From positions 1-29,680 of the forward strand of contig CAJTQG010000037.1 of assembly GCA_910578605.1 (NCBI GenBank): a stretch of DNA of 29,680 nucleotides, read 5' to 3'. Below are positions 1-6,111 of this stretch, piece after piece (within the stretch, counting starts at the first letter, position 1; each line of letters opens with the position of its first letter). Under the pieces are notes generated by a model, which was given only the letters and a program-made list of their open reading frames with translations, was not told where the DNA came from and ran no database searches. This DNA comes from an uncultured Lachnospiraceae bacterium (lineage in GTDB: Bacteria; Bacillota; Clostridia; Lachnospirales; Lachnospiraceae). A program made the position numbers and the translations under genes.

Positions 1-243
1 GTAAGATACTATATAGTGACCATGCTCTTTCACTGTATTTTTAATAATTTCATTTTGAAGAGGTTTGTATTTTTTTAATATTTTGTCGTATTCTTCCTTT
101 GACATCCATGTACACCAGGCCAAATCTACAGGTGAATAATCGCCTTCCCTGCAAGTATGGAGTTTTGTAATGGAAGCGCTAATGCGGTTTAGTAATGTTG
201 ATTTTCCCATTCCTTGAATGCCTTCTATAAAAATATTTTTCAT
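1..243 (-). CDS. P-loop nucleoside/nucleotide kinase-like protein, 5' part only
   Basis: An open frame starts with ATG at 243-241 and runs without a stop to the left edge, giving 81 N-terminal residues. It opens MKNIFIEGIQGMGKSTLLNR, a beta strand followed at once by a Walker A loop (GIQGMGKST, residues 8-16), the usual start of deoxynucleoside kinases, thymidylate kinases and similar small P-loop enzymes. Bases 244-360 upstream hold no gene and would carry its promoter. The rest of the protein lies outside the window, so substrate and length cannot be judged. It could be any small P-loop NTPase; kinase-like is the best guess from the very N-terminal position of the P-loop. Confidence 0.7.
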   Translation of the reverse strand, partial: MKNIFIEGIQGMGKSTLLNRISASITKLHTCREGDYSPVDLAWCTWMSKEEYDKILKKYKPLQNEIIKNTVKEHGHYIVSY

Positions 244-363
244 AGTTTTACCTATGCATATCACAAGCTTGCTTGTAATAGTGCCCTTTCGTTATCCTAT
301 ATTTCTTTCAACCTTGTTGCTCTTCATATTTTGGGGGAAGCAACATTTGTTTAGCGCAAAGAA

Positions 364-392
364 AAACCGCCATAATTAATAAATGGCGGTTT
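364..392 (-). terminator. Rho-independent terminator after the DUF4234 gene
   Basis: A perfect 10-bp inverted repeat, AAACCGCCAT (364-373) with ATGGCGGTTT (383-392), has a 9-nt loop. On the minus strand the stem runs into a short T run. It lies about 55 bp past the stop of the DUF4234 gene. On the plus strand the tail is T-rich but interrupted (TTTCCTTTAT), so bidirectional use is possible. Confidence 0.75.
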
Positions 393-446
393 CCTTTATA
401 ATATGTAAATCCTTTGTATAGATTCATTGGCGGAGAGAGCGGTAGA

Positions 447-845
447 TTATTTTCCGTTTTGTGTATTGTAAGCATGAGCCAATTCGTTCATGTTCTTCAT
501 TAAAATGTACATAGCAACGAAAGGTCCAATACCGCAGACACAAGCACCAATTACATACCATAACAAAATAGTAGTTCCGTTTTCCTGAAAATTCAAACCA
601 TAACGAGGCGCATTTTCAGCTAAACGATTACCCAATGAATAATACCAATATAAAGCATAAAGACTACATGTAACAAAGGACAGAACAATAAATGTTACAA
701 GTCCGCTAGTAGTTTTTCCGTCATCAGCACAGATGATATTGGCATCCTCTGCCATTTTGTACAGAAAATAGTATCCGTAAATACCACAAGTAACAATGTT
801 TAGTACAATATATGTTACTAAACTACGATCTTCTCTGATTTGCAT
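447..845 (-). CDS. DUF4234 family small membrane protein
   Basis: A 132-residue hydrophobic protein. It has the hallmark of DUF4234 proteins, a conserved 'R..V.YI.L.IVTCGIYG.YF.YK' block at residues 5-31, with an internal second copy of the hydrophobic pattern at 46-72 (VTFIVLSFVTCSLYALYW). A third membrane stretch lies at 90-116. The function of the family is unknown. The start is supported by GAGGAGG on the minus strand, 11 nt before the ATG. It lies 100 bp downstream of the DUF2752 gene on the same strand, a pairing often seen in Firmicutes and probably one transcript, ending at the 364-392 terminator. It is unlikely to be an enzyme, because no catalytic motif is visible. Confidence 0.85.
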   Translation of the reverse strand: MQIREDRSLVTYIVLNIVTCGIYGYYFLYKMAEDANIICADDGKTTSGLVTFIVLSFVTCSLYALYWYYSLGNRLAENAPRYGLNFQENGTTILLWYVIGACVCGIGPFVAMYILMKNMNELAHAYNTQNGK

Positions 846-945
846 AACTCAATATTCCTCCTCGGCTTATATTCTTTTAGTTTGACAGTATTTTGATAAT
901 GACTGCCAGGTCATCCCAATGTATTAAAATTTCAGTTGAAAATAT

Positions 946-1350
946 TTATGTAGGATGATGCAACAGTTTTTGAATCAGACTAGGAATCACTCCCGACTGC
1001 ACATTGATTACTACAATATCATTTTCTATGAAGAAAAGACGTAAGACATAAACAAAACAAAAGCTGATTACGATTAATGTGACGATTCGTTTACGAATTA
1101 CAGGCGAGATGCGCTCCCACCAAATATATAAGGCAATTATAATTGGACAAAGCCAAAACAAGGGATGATAATAAAATGCCTTATTAAATTGCAAACGTGC
1201 AGCAAAAAGCAGTGCTCTTGACATACCACAGCCTGCGCAGGAGATGCCAATCAGTCGTTTGATGGGACACCCTACGCCAGTGACACTCATCCATAACACT
1301 ACAAGTCCGATTCCAATGAGAAGCGATAAAGCTTCTTTTCGTTTTTTCAT
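946..1350 (-). CDS. DUF2752 family membrane protein
   Basis: A 134-residue protein with the DUF2752 signature: GCPIKRLIGISCAGCGMSRA (residues 27-46, the paired-cysteine 'CP...G..C.GCGMTRA' motif), followed by F.KAFYYHPL (55-63) and three hydrophobic segments at about 8-25, 62-80 and 86-107. The family role is not established. The spaced cysteines next to a membrane segment could bind a metal or a cofactor, which is inference only. The start is supported by GGAG 8 nt before the ATG on the minus strand. It is the first gene of a likely two-gene unit with the DUF4234 gene. Confidence 0.85.
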   Translation of the reverse strand: MKKRKEALSLLIGIGLVVLWMSVTGVGCPIKRLIGISCAGCGMSRALLFAARLQFNKAFYYHPLFWLCPIIIALYIWWERISPVIRKRIVTLIVISFCFVYVLRLFFIENDIVVINVQSGVIPSLIQKLLHHPT

Positions 1351-1655
1351 GTATGTTCTCCAACCAATAAAACATATTAGTACAGTATAAATATATCATA
1401 TGAAAGTAAATAAGACAATATGTGACAGGAAAAAATTGTGCAAAATGACGGCAAAACAAAGGAAAAGCGTGATAGTTTTGCCTATATAAGTAAAGAGACT
1501 TAGAATAAAACATAAAATTTTAGAATAGATGCTCAATAGAAAATACAGGCAGTCAAATAAGTTTCTCTGTATTGACTGCCTATGTGAATTTTTTGATGTT
1601 CAATGATAGTAGGAACACCTATCAAGTTTTCTATTCTATCAAGTAAGTTTTCAAT
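1351..1655. other. Gene-free, hairpin-rich intergenic region
   Basis: No credible gene lies here. Three inverted repeats are visible. GGCAAAAC (1450-1457) pairs with GTTTTGCC (1475-1482). AGGCAGTCAA (1547-1556) pairs with TTGACTGCCT (1572-1581). TGATAG (1604-1609) pairs with CTATCA (1619-1624). The minus-strand promoter of the DUF2752 gene must lie in 1352-1440, where TTTACT and TATACT elements occur at a short 15-bp spacing, so I do not call it firmly. Confidence 0.6.
1547..1598. terminator. Possible terminator / small-RNA 3' end
   Basis: A perfect 10-bp stem (1547-1556 with 1572-1581, 15-nt loop) is followed on the plus strand by ATGTGAA and a six-T run at about 1589-1594. On the minus strand, the direction of the DUF11 gene that ends at 1656, the tail is only GTATTTTC. 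It may end the DUF11 transcript, or a short plus-strand RNA starting upstream. Confidence 0.5.
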
Positions 1656-2513
1656 TTACACAGTTCCAGTGATTGTCAGTTTGCTTACCCCAGGAGTTAC
1701 CACCCATGCGCCAGTAGCAGGATTCTGAGTGTAGGTGGCAGCAGGAACAGTAATTTGGTTATCCAATGTGGAAAATTCTCCCGTTGTGGAATTGTAAGTG
1801 TAGTTAGTTGGACTAGCCCATTGGGTATCATTAAAGGTAACAGTAATTGGATTTAAAATCGGGTCAAAGGTATCTGTTACTATAATGGAGTCGCTTGTAG
1901 TTGCTGCCGTATTTCCTGTGTTCTGAATCAAGAATGTGTAGGTTAACTGCCCGTTTTCTGATACAGTAGTCGGATACATAGATTTGCTGATGGAGAGATT
2001 TGCAGTTTTTGCGGTGGTCAGGTCAGCTCTTACGGTAATGCTGTTGGTAAGGCCGCCGCCGGATATAACTGCTTCATTGGTAATTTCTCCGTCTGTGCCA
2101 ATTGGTGCAAACTGGTTGACTACAGTATCATAGATAATAGTTGCATTTCCACCGGCAGGAACGGTGATTCCTGATATAGTGAATGGAGAGCCGCTGCTCA
2201 CTGTGGGCTCCGGCTGAAGTATACCATTATTGTAGTATTGGATGGCTCCTTTCACATGGGTGAGTGGAACTAATGTGTCAATCCCATAAGTGTATGCGCC
2301 AAGAGTGTCGGTGATTGTTAAACCGGTAAAGGGAACGGTGCCGGAGTTCACGATACTGATAATAAAGGTAACAGTTTCTCCGGCAGCGCTGTAGGTTGTT
2401 GTTAATGCCTGCTTAGTGGCAGACAATACTTCCACCAATTCACCGGTGGTCATGTTGGAAGTAGTAGTATTTCCGTTGTAGGAAAGTGTAGCCTGATTAT
2501 AAAAGGTTGCCAT
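1656..2513 (-). CDS. DUF11 (conserved repeat) domain protein
   Basis: A 285-residue protein that begins MATFYNQATLSYNG. It contains two DUF11-type immunoglobulin-like repeats: residues about 40-165 (KQALTTTYSAAGETVTF..I.NSGT.PFTGLTITDTLG) and about 168-285 (LSISKSMYPTTVSENGQLTYTF.IQNTGNTAA). DUF11 repeats are beta-sandwich modules common in bacterial surface proteins. No signal peptide, LPXTG or membrane anchor is visible, so how it would reach the surface is unclear. A TTG six bases upstream is in frame, but AGGAGG sits 9 nt before the ATG at 2513 and only 3 nt before the TTG, so ATG is chosen. It lies 137 bp downstream of the HD-GYP gene, with no obvious terminator between, and may be co-transcribed with it. 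Confidence 0.8.
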   Translation of the reverse strand: MATFYNQATLSYNGNTTTSNMTTGELVEVLSATKQALTTTYSAAGETVTFIISIVNSGTVPFTGLTITDTLGAYTYGIDTLVPLTHVKGAIQYYNNGILQPEPTVSSGSPFTISGITVPAGGNATIIYDTVVNQFAPIGTDGEITNEAVISGGGLTNSITVRADLTTAKTANLSISKSMYPTTVSENGQLTYTFLIQNTGNTAATTSDSIIVTDTFDPILNPITVTFNDTQWASPTNYTYNSTTGEFSTLDNQITVPAATYTQNPATGAWVVTPGVSKLTITGTV

Positions 2514-2650
2514 TTGCAAAATCCTCCTTATTTTTTCCGGTTGAAAATAGGATTATCATTACCTATTTCAATATAATATATGCCGAAAATAGAAATAAGT
2601 GAGAGGGGAACGGCATCTTGCAGGCTTCATGTATAAAAAAGATAAATGTA

Positions 2651-3754
2651 TTATTCTGCCATATGTAAAATAGAGATGTCCTGTCTCTGGGACAAATCTA
2701 AAAATTCACCATCATTTGTAAAAACAAGTGGACGGGAAAGGTTATGATTGTTAATCATAATAACCTCAGCCATGCTTCCGTTGCTCAGTGCAATGTGGGA
2801 GTGAATATAGGAATCTACCACATGTCTTAAGAAGGTAAGCAGGTATTCTGTGTCGTATACGGAATATCCATCATGTTGGAACATATCCACAACTTTAAAC
2901 GGGCAGAAGGCTTCTCTGTAAGAACGATTGGCAGTCATTGCCTCGTAAACATCAGCAATGGTTATGACTTTTGTGAAACGGTCAAGCTCAGCGATATCTA
3001 CCTGGTTAGGGTAACCGGAACCATCACATTTTCTATGGTGACGCAAGGCAACATCCTTAATCCGCTCATCAATATCCAAATCTTTTAGCACATTGTAGCC
3101 CTCCATGGTATGTGCTCTCATAATGGCAAATTCTGCTTTTGTTAATTTGTCTGGTTTCTCTAGAATGTAATCAGGAATTTTAATTTTACCAATATCGTGG
3201 AATACGCCGCAGGCAACTAGAAGTTCAATATCATCCTCTGCCCAGCCAAGCCAGCGCCCAAGAAGAGAGGCAATCATGCCTACATTTAAGGAATGTAAAT
3301 AGATCGTGTCGATGAAATGATGCATGCACTGCAGCATATCTAAAATGTTAGTTGCATTTACATATTCACGATAAAAATCTAAGCTATCGTTAATAAGAGA
3401 CTGGGCATGTTTCATGCTGTTGTTTTCTAATACAATATTGTTCAGTGAAACTTCCAATGTATCACACATTTTCAGGCAGGCAGTTTTAAATTGTAGAAAT
3501 TCTTCTGTCTGCATCAGCTTATTCTCTGTGAGGAGTCCATTAGGAGCAAGGTTAATATTGGAGTCCTCTTTCTCCTCAGTTGCTTCTGAGGCGTCATCAA
3601 TGGTTACTTTTTGGACATTGTGGCTTTCCAACAAATCTAATACAAAATCTGTTACATATGTATCCTTTTTTAATACCAAAAGACCATCCTCCCCGAGGAC
3701 ATCCTCCACAATCATCATGCCGGGCCTTAGAGCACTAAATCTTATTGATTTCAT
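2651..3754 (-). CDS. HD-GYP domain cyclic-di-GMP phosphodiesterase
   Basis: A 367-residue cytoplasmic protein. Residues 1-55 form the small N-terminal domain usual in Firmicute HD-GYP proteins (PGMMIVEDVLGEDGLLVL). Residues 60-135 look like a linker. The HD-GYP domain (about 140-310) shows the metal and catalytic signature: H154, HDIGK at 186-190, H215, the HH pair at 239-240 and DGSGYP at 244-249. The expected activity is hydrolysis of c-di-GMP to pGpG or GMP. The segment after the HH pair reads RKCDGSGYP instead of the common E-[RK]-W-DGxGYP, so the usual E and W are missing. No membrane segment or sensory domain is seen. A purine-rich SD (AAGGAAAG) precedes the ATG. The neighbouring DUF11 gene may be part of the same transcript. 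Confidence 0.9.
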   Translation of the reverse strand: MKSIRFSALRPGMMIVEDVLGEDGLLVLKKDTYVTDFVLDLLESHNVQKVTIDDASEATEEKEDSNINLAPNGLLTENKLMQTEEFLQFKTACLKMCDTLEVSLNNIVLENNSMKHAQSLINDSLDFYREYVNATNILDMLQCMHHFIDTIYLHSLNVGMIASLLGRWLGWAEDDIELLVACGVFHDIGKIKIPDYILEKPDKLTKAEFAIMRAHTMEGYNVLKDLDIDERIKDVALRHHRKCDGSGYPNQVDIAELDRFTKVITIADVYEAMTANRSYREAFCPFKVVDMFQHDGYSVYDTEYLLTFLRHVVDSYIHSHIALSNGSMAEVIMINNHNLSRPLVFTNDGEFLDLSQRQDISILHMAE

Positions 3755-3896
3755 AGTTCTTCTTTCCTTTTTCCTTCCTTTTTATTGCGCTTGTTTTGCA
3801 TTTATCTTTGAAGTAATGTTCCTGTATATAATTTATCATAACTAGTATAACCTAAATTTAAAGATTCGTAAATGTTTAGTTGAAAATACTCAAAAG

Positions 3897-3930
3897 TTTA
3901 CCTGTTAGTTTTGTATCTTTACCTGTTGGG
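3897..3930 (+). promoter_or_regulatory. Tandem LytTR binding boxes
   Basis: TTTACCTGTT occurs twice as an exact direct repeat, at 3897-3906 and 3918-3927, with 21 bp between starts, two turns of the helix. Known LytTR sites are 9-bp direct repeats with a GTT core (GTTN[AG][TG]) separated by about 12 bp, and both copies here continue in that pattern (GTTAGT, GTTGGG). The pair ends 10 bp before the -35 element at 3940, the usual activator position, and the next gene encodes a LytTR protein. Autoregulation is inferred. Confidence 0.75.
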
Positions 3931-3939
3931 AAAAATATA

Positions 3940-3967
3940 TTTACAAAATAAGTTAGATTGCTATAAT
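3940..3967 (+). promoter_or_regulatory. Promoter of the LytTR gene
   Basis: TTTACA (3940-3945) and TATAAT (3962-3967) are separated by 16 bp. They lie just downstream of the LytTR boxes and upstream of a strong TAGGAGGG ribosome site at 3983-3990. Confidence 0.75.
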
Positions 3968-3998
3968 TGTGAAATAAGTAGTTAGGAGGGAACTAAAA

Positions 3999-4022
3999 AT
4001 GGCAGGAGGGAGGGAAGGGTGA
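3999..4022 (+). CDS. Possible 7-codon leader peptide (MAGGREG)
   Basis: ATG at 3999 lies 8 nt after TAGGAGGG and opens a seven-codon frame encoding MAGGREG, with TGA at 4020-4022. Its codons GGAGGGAGGGAAGGG double as the ribosome binding site of the LytTR gene, whose ATG follows 6 nt after the stop. This arrangement would couple translation of the two. It may also be a chance ATG in a purine-rich stretch. Confidence 0.35.
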   Translation: MAGGREG

Positions 4023-4028
4023 GTCGGA

Positions 4029-4520
4029 ATGAAAATTAGAATTGAGGTTGAGAAGCAAATAGAGGAAGAGGAAGTGGTGATACGATGTAAGAGGATAGAT
4101 GAGAGAATAGCAGGGCTTCAGGAATTGCTGAGCAAAGGAATGCTGCAGCAGGACTCTAGGGAGCATAAGACAGTGCGGCAAATGGTGTTGCACAAGGGAG
4201 AGACGGATTATTATGTAGATTTGGAGGAGCTTTTGTTTTTTGAAACCCAGAGTAAAATAATCTATGCTCACAGCAAACAAAATATGTGGGTGACAGATTA
4301 CAAGCTGTATGAGCTTGAGGAAATGCTGCCCAGGTCCTTTATGAGAATCTCCAAATCCACCATTGTCAATCTAAATGCAGTATATGCTATCACAAAAAAT
4401 ATTTCCGCCTCAAGTAAGGTGGAGTTTGAGGGAACACATAAACATGCCTATGTTTCAAGGAGCTATTACAAGGCATTGACACAAAGGTTGGCGGAAAGGA
4501 GGCAGCAGAAAAACAAGTAG
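4029..4520 (+). CDS. LytTR-domain DNA-binding transcriptional regulator
   Basis: A 163-residue protein without a receiver domain. The N-terminal part (1-50) is charged and helical. Residues about 60-155 form the LytTR DNA-binding fold: ETDYYVDLEELLFFE, then KLYELEEMLPRSFMRISKSTIVNLNAV (the conserved '[FL].R.[HS]KS.[IV]VN...V' core) and a C-terminal strand pair ending HKHAYVSRSYYKAL. Family members bind direct-repeat sites, and such sites lie in its own promoter. Stand-alone LytTR proteins of this kind are commonly followed by a small membrane protein, here the LiaF-like gene 217 bp downstream. That suggests a membrane or envelope-stress signal. The start is set by GGGAGGGAAGG a few bases before the ATG. 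Confidence 0.9.
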   Translation: MKIRIEVEKQIEEEEVVIRCKRIDERIAGLQELLSKGMLQQDSREHKTVRQMVLHKGETDYYVDLEELLFFETQSKIIYAHSKQNMWVTDYKLYELEEMLPRSFMRISKSTIVNLNAVYAITKNISASSKVEFEGTHKHAYVSRSYYKALTQRLAERRQQKNK

Positions 4521-4573
4521 ATAAAAGATGCAGCAAAGCAGCTTTCTTTTTCTTGCAAATGACTTCTGGTCGT

Positions 4574-4637
4574 ATGGATTTATAAAAACAGTCTTTATCA
4601 AGCAAGGTTGATTAGTCTGTTTTGTATAAAGCTCCAT
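4574..4637 (+). ncRNA. Large bulged RNA hairpin (unknown function)
   Basis: The arm ATGGATTTATAAAAACAG (4574-4591) pairs over all 18 bases with 4617-4637, interrupted only by a one-base bulge (G4624) and a two-base bulge (GC 4631-4632). Inside, ATCAA (4597-4601) pairs with TTGAT (4608-4612) under a six-base loop GCAAGG, with a small internal loop between the helices. No T run follows, so it is not a simple terminator. It does not match a riboswitch class I know. Confidence 0.5.
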
Positions 4638-4653
4638 GGCCCTGAATATATAC

Positions 4654-4725
4654 AAACAAAAATAAAACTAGCAAAAATAAAACGAACAAAAATAAAATTA
4701 ACAGAAATAAAACAAACAGAAAGAA
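4654..4725 (+). repeat. Degenerate 15-nt tandem repeat, about 5 copies
   Basis: The unit is close to ACAAAAATAAAACNA, with an invariant C at positions 4657, 4672, 4687 and 4702, an exact 15-base period. Copies diverge towards AACAGAAATAAAAC and AACAGAAAGAAAGG, the last merging into the ribosome binding site of the LiaF-like gene. The stretch is almost free of G and T and probably unstructured in RNA. Confidence 0.7.
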
Positions 4726-4737
4726 AGGATGATAGAG

Positions 4738-5466
4738 ATGAAGAATAAGGATAATATATTTTTTGGTGTATTGTGTATTGTGATAGCCGTATTTATTGTG
4801 TGGAATCAGTTGGTTGGAGGATGGGAGATATCTGTTTTTAAGGTGGGCATTACGGCTTGTTGTCTGCTGATTGCCATTGACAGTATGAAAAAAATGCATT
4901 TTGGCGGATTCTTTTTTCCCATAGCCATTATTTGTATTATATTGGATGATGAGTTGGGAATAGCAGCTACAGGGCTGTCAGCAGGTGCAATTTTTGTGGT
5001 GGCTATTTTGTGTACTGTTGGACTGAATTTGATTTTTAAAAATCAAAGATGGGAAAAAAAGATAGAGAGGAAGGAGGCATATTGGAGTCAAAGCCATCAG
5101 GGAAATGAAACAGACGGAAAAAAAATGGACGGGGAGAAGGTAAGCGTAGTATCTAAATTTGGAAGTGCCATTAAATATATTCATTCGGATAACTTTCAGT
5201 CAGCCTATGTGGAATGTAAGTTTGGCAGTTTGGAAGTGTATTTTGATGATGTGTTGATGGGGGGGAATCAGGCAGAAGTGACAGTAAATATATTTTGTGG
5301 GGGTACTACTTTGTATGTTCCAAGAACCTGGAGGGTGGATAATCGTATTTCCTGTTCCTTCGGTGCAGTGGATGAGAGCGGTAAAAATATTTCCGAATCT
5401 GACAGCAATTGCTTAATTTTAAAAGGGTATGTGGAATTTTCCGGATTGGATATACAGTATATATAA
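4738..5466 (+). CDS. LiaF-like membrane protein (cell-wall-active antibiotic response family)
   Basis: A 242-residue protein. The N-terminal third holds about four short membrane segments (roughly 6-22, 27-44, 50-65 and 72-96 in this numbering). A charged linker follows, then a C-terminal beta-rich domain (about 130-242) containing FGSAIKYI, FKFGSLEVYFDD-type strands, VNIFCGGTTLYVPRTWRVD and a final GYVEFSGLDIQYI. This is the layout of LiaF/YvqF proteins, which restrain or transmit envelope stress signals. Here the partner is a LytTR regulator, not LiaRS. An in-frame ATG at 4729 overlaps the AAAGG ribosome site, so the ATG at 4738 (9 nt after it) is preferred. No strong terminator follows. 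Confidence 0.85.
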   Translation: MKNKDNIFFGVLCIVIAVFIVWNQLVGGWEISVFKVGITACCLLIAIDSMKKMHFGGFFFPIAIICIILDDELGIAATGLSAGAIFVVAILCTVGLNLIFKNQRWEKKIERKEAYWSQSHQGNETDGKKMDGEKVSVVSKFGSAIKYIHSDNFQSAYVECKFGSLEVYFDDVLMGGNQAEVTVNIFCGGTTLYVPRTWRVDNRISCSFGAVDESGKNISESDSNCLILKGYVEFSGLDIQYI

Positions 5467-5547
5467 AATTGTATCATGAAAAAGAGCTTCTTGCAGATAA
5501 TTTTAAAATAGAATGATATTTGTGTATTTATGAGGAACAACTCTTTC

Positions 5548-5575
5548 TTGACTTTGTTTTGGACTGTGATATACT
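5548..5575 (+). promoter_or_regulatory. Promoter of the PH-domain operon
   Basis: TTGACT (5548-5553) and TATACT (5570-5575) have a 16-bp spacer. It lies 41 bp upstream of the first PH-domain start, and transcription would begin inside the palindrome at 5578-5594. Confidence 0.75.
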
Positions 5576-5577
5576 AA

Positions 5578-5594
5578 GGTAAATAATATTTACC
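5578..5594. promoter_or_regulatory. 17-bp palindromic operator candidate
   Basis: GGTAAATA and TATTTACC form a perfect 8-bp inverted repeat around one central A. It begins 2 bp after the -10 element, over the expected transcription start, and ends 3 bp before the AGGAG ribosome site. A repressor bound here would block initiation. As RNA it would form a weak AU-rich hairpin at the 5' end. Confidence 0.6.
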
Positions 5595-5616
5595 AAAAGG
5601 AGAGGTGGACAAAGTT

Positions 5617-6111
5617 ATGAAATATGAAAAGTTATCAAAGCGGGCTTTGGGGTGTATGTATGCTGCCACATGGATAGGGATTATTATAATAGGGGGAATC
5701 GTTGCAGCAGCTAATTTTATATTTTTTATCCCGGGGGAGCTCCAGATAGCACAGACTATCTGCTGGTGTGTCTTGGGTGTTATTTTGATAATCGGAATTG
5801 TCAGTCCATGGTTTCGGTTTCACCGCTATTGTTACAGTATCAATGACGAGTGTATTGATATTAAGGAGGGCTATATTTTTGTGGAGAGAAATATAGTACC
5901 CATTGAGAGGCTGCATAAGCTGCAGACAAACAGGGGGCCAATTGACCAATTATTTGGAGTGGCAAAGGTTATTGTCACTACGGCAGGCGGGGATGTGGTG
6001 ATACGATTTTTGGAGGTTCAGAAGGCAGAGGAGATAGCAGATTTGCTGAGAATGCGAATCAATGAAGCTGCACGCAGGGAAAAAGGAGGGGAAGCCAATG
6101 GGGAACAATAG
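5617..6111 (+). CDS. Bacterial PH-domain membrane protein (YdbS-like)
   Basis: A 164-residue protein with two N-terminal membrane helices (about 10-35 and 44-64), then a bacterial PH (bPH2) domain at about 72-150: YSINDECIDIKEGYIFVERNIVPIERLHKLQTNRGPIDQLFGVAKVIVTTAGGDVVIRFLE, matching the 'VP..R.Q.....G.....G...V...TAGG' pattern. The next gene is a larger PH-domain protein overlapping by 14 bp, the same arrangement as ydbS-ydbT of Bacillus subtilis. In Bacillus that pair belongs to the sigma-W envelope-stress regulon and protects against antimicrobial peptides; a similar role here is inference. A GTG at 5605 is in frame, but GGAGAGGTGG is better spaced for the ATG at 5617. Confidence 0.85.
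   Translation: MKYEKLSKRALGCMYAATWIGIIIIGGIVAAANFIFFIPGELQIAQTICWCVLGVILIIGIVSPWFRFHRYCYSINDECIDIKEGYIFVERNIVPIERLHKLQTNRGPIDQLFGVAKVIVTTAGGDVVIRFLEVQKAEEIADLLRMRINEAARREKGGEANGEQ

Larger units (their letters stand above)
4521..4737 (+). other. Structured LytTR-LiaF intergenic region
   Basis: There is no gene here, but three elements occur in a row. A small imperfect hairpin, AAAGATGC (4524-4531) with GCAGCTTT (4538-4545), is followed by CTTTTTC and could be a weak terminator. A large bulged hairpin spans 4574-4637. An A-rich run of 15-nt repeats spans 4654-4725 and ends at the LiaF ribosome site. Since both genes point the same way, the region could set their relative expression. Confidence 0.6.

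Noticed and set aside
1450..1482. Possible c-di-GMP-I (GEMM) riboswitch around GACGGCAAAAC
   Set aside because: Only a few bases resemble the GACGCAAAGC core; the tetraloop-receptor parts and the second helix are missing, and no gene follows in the right orientation.
1184..1513. 109-codon minus-strand frame overlapping the DUF2752 gene
   Set aside because: It overlaps a recognised family in another frame and has no ribosome site or conserved sequence.
4654..4725. Possible CRISPR-like or coding repeat
   Set aside because: The unit is 15 nt with no spacers, is A-only rich, and the long hydrophobic frame on the opposite strand is a translation of low-complexity sequence.
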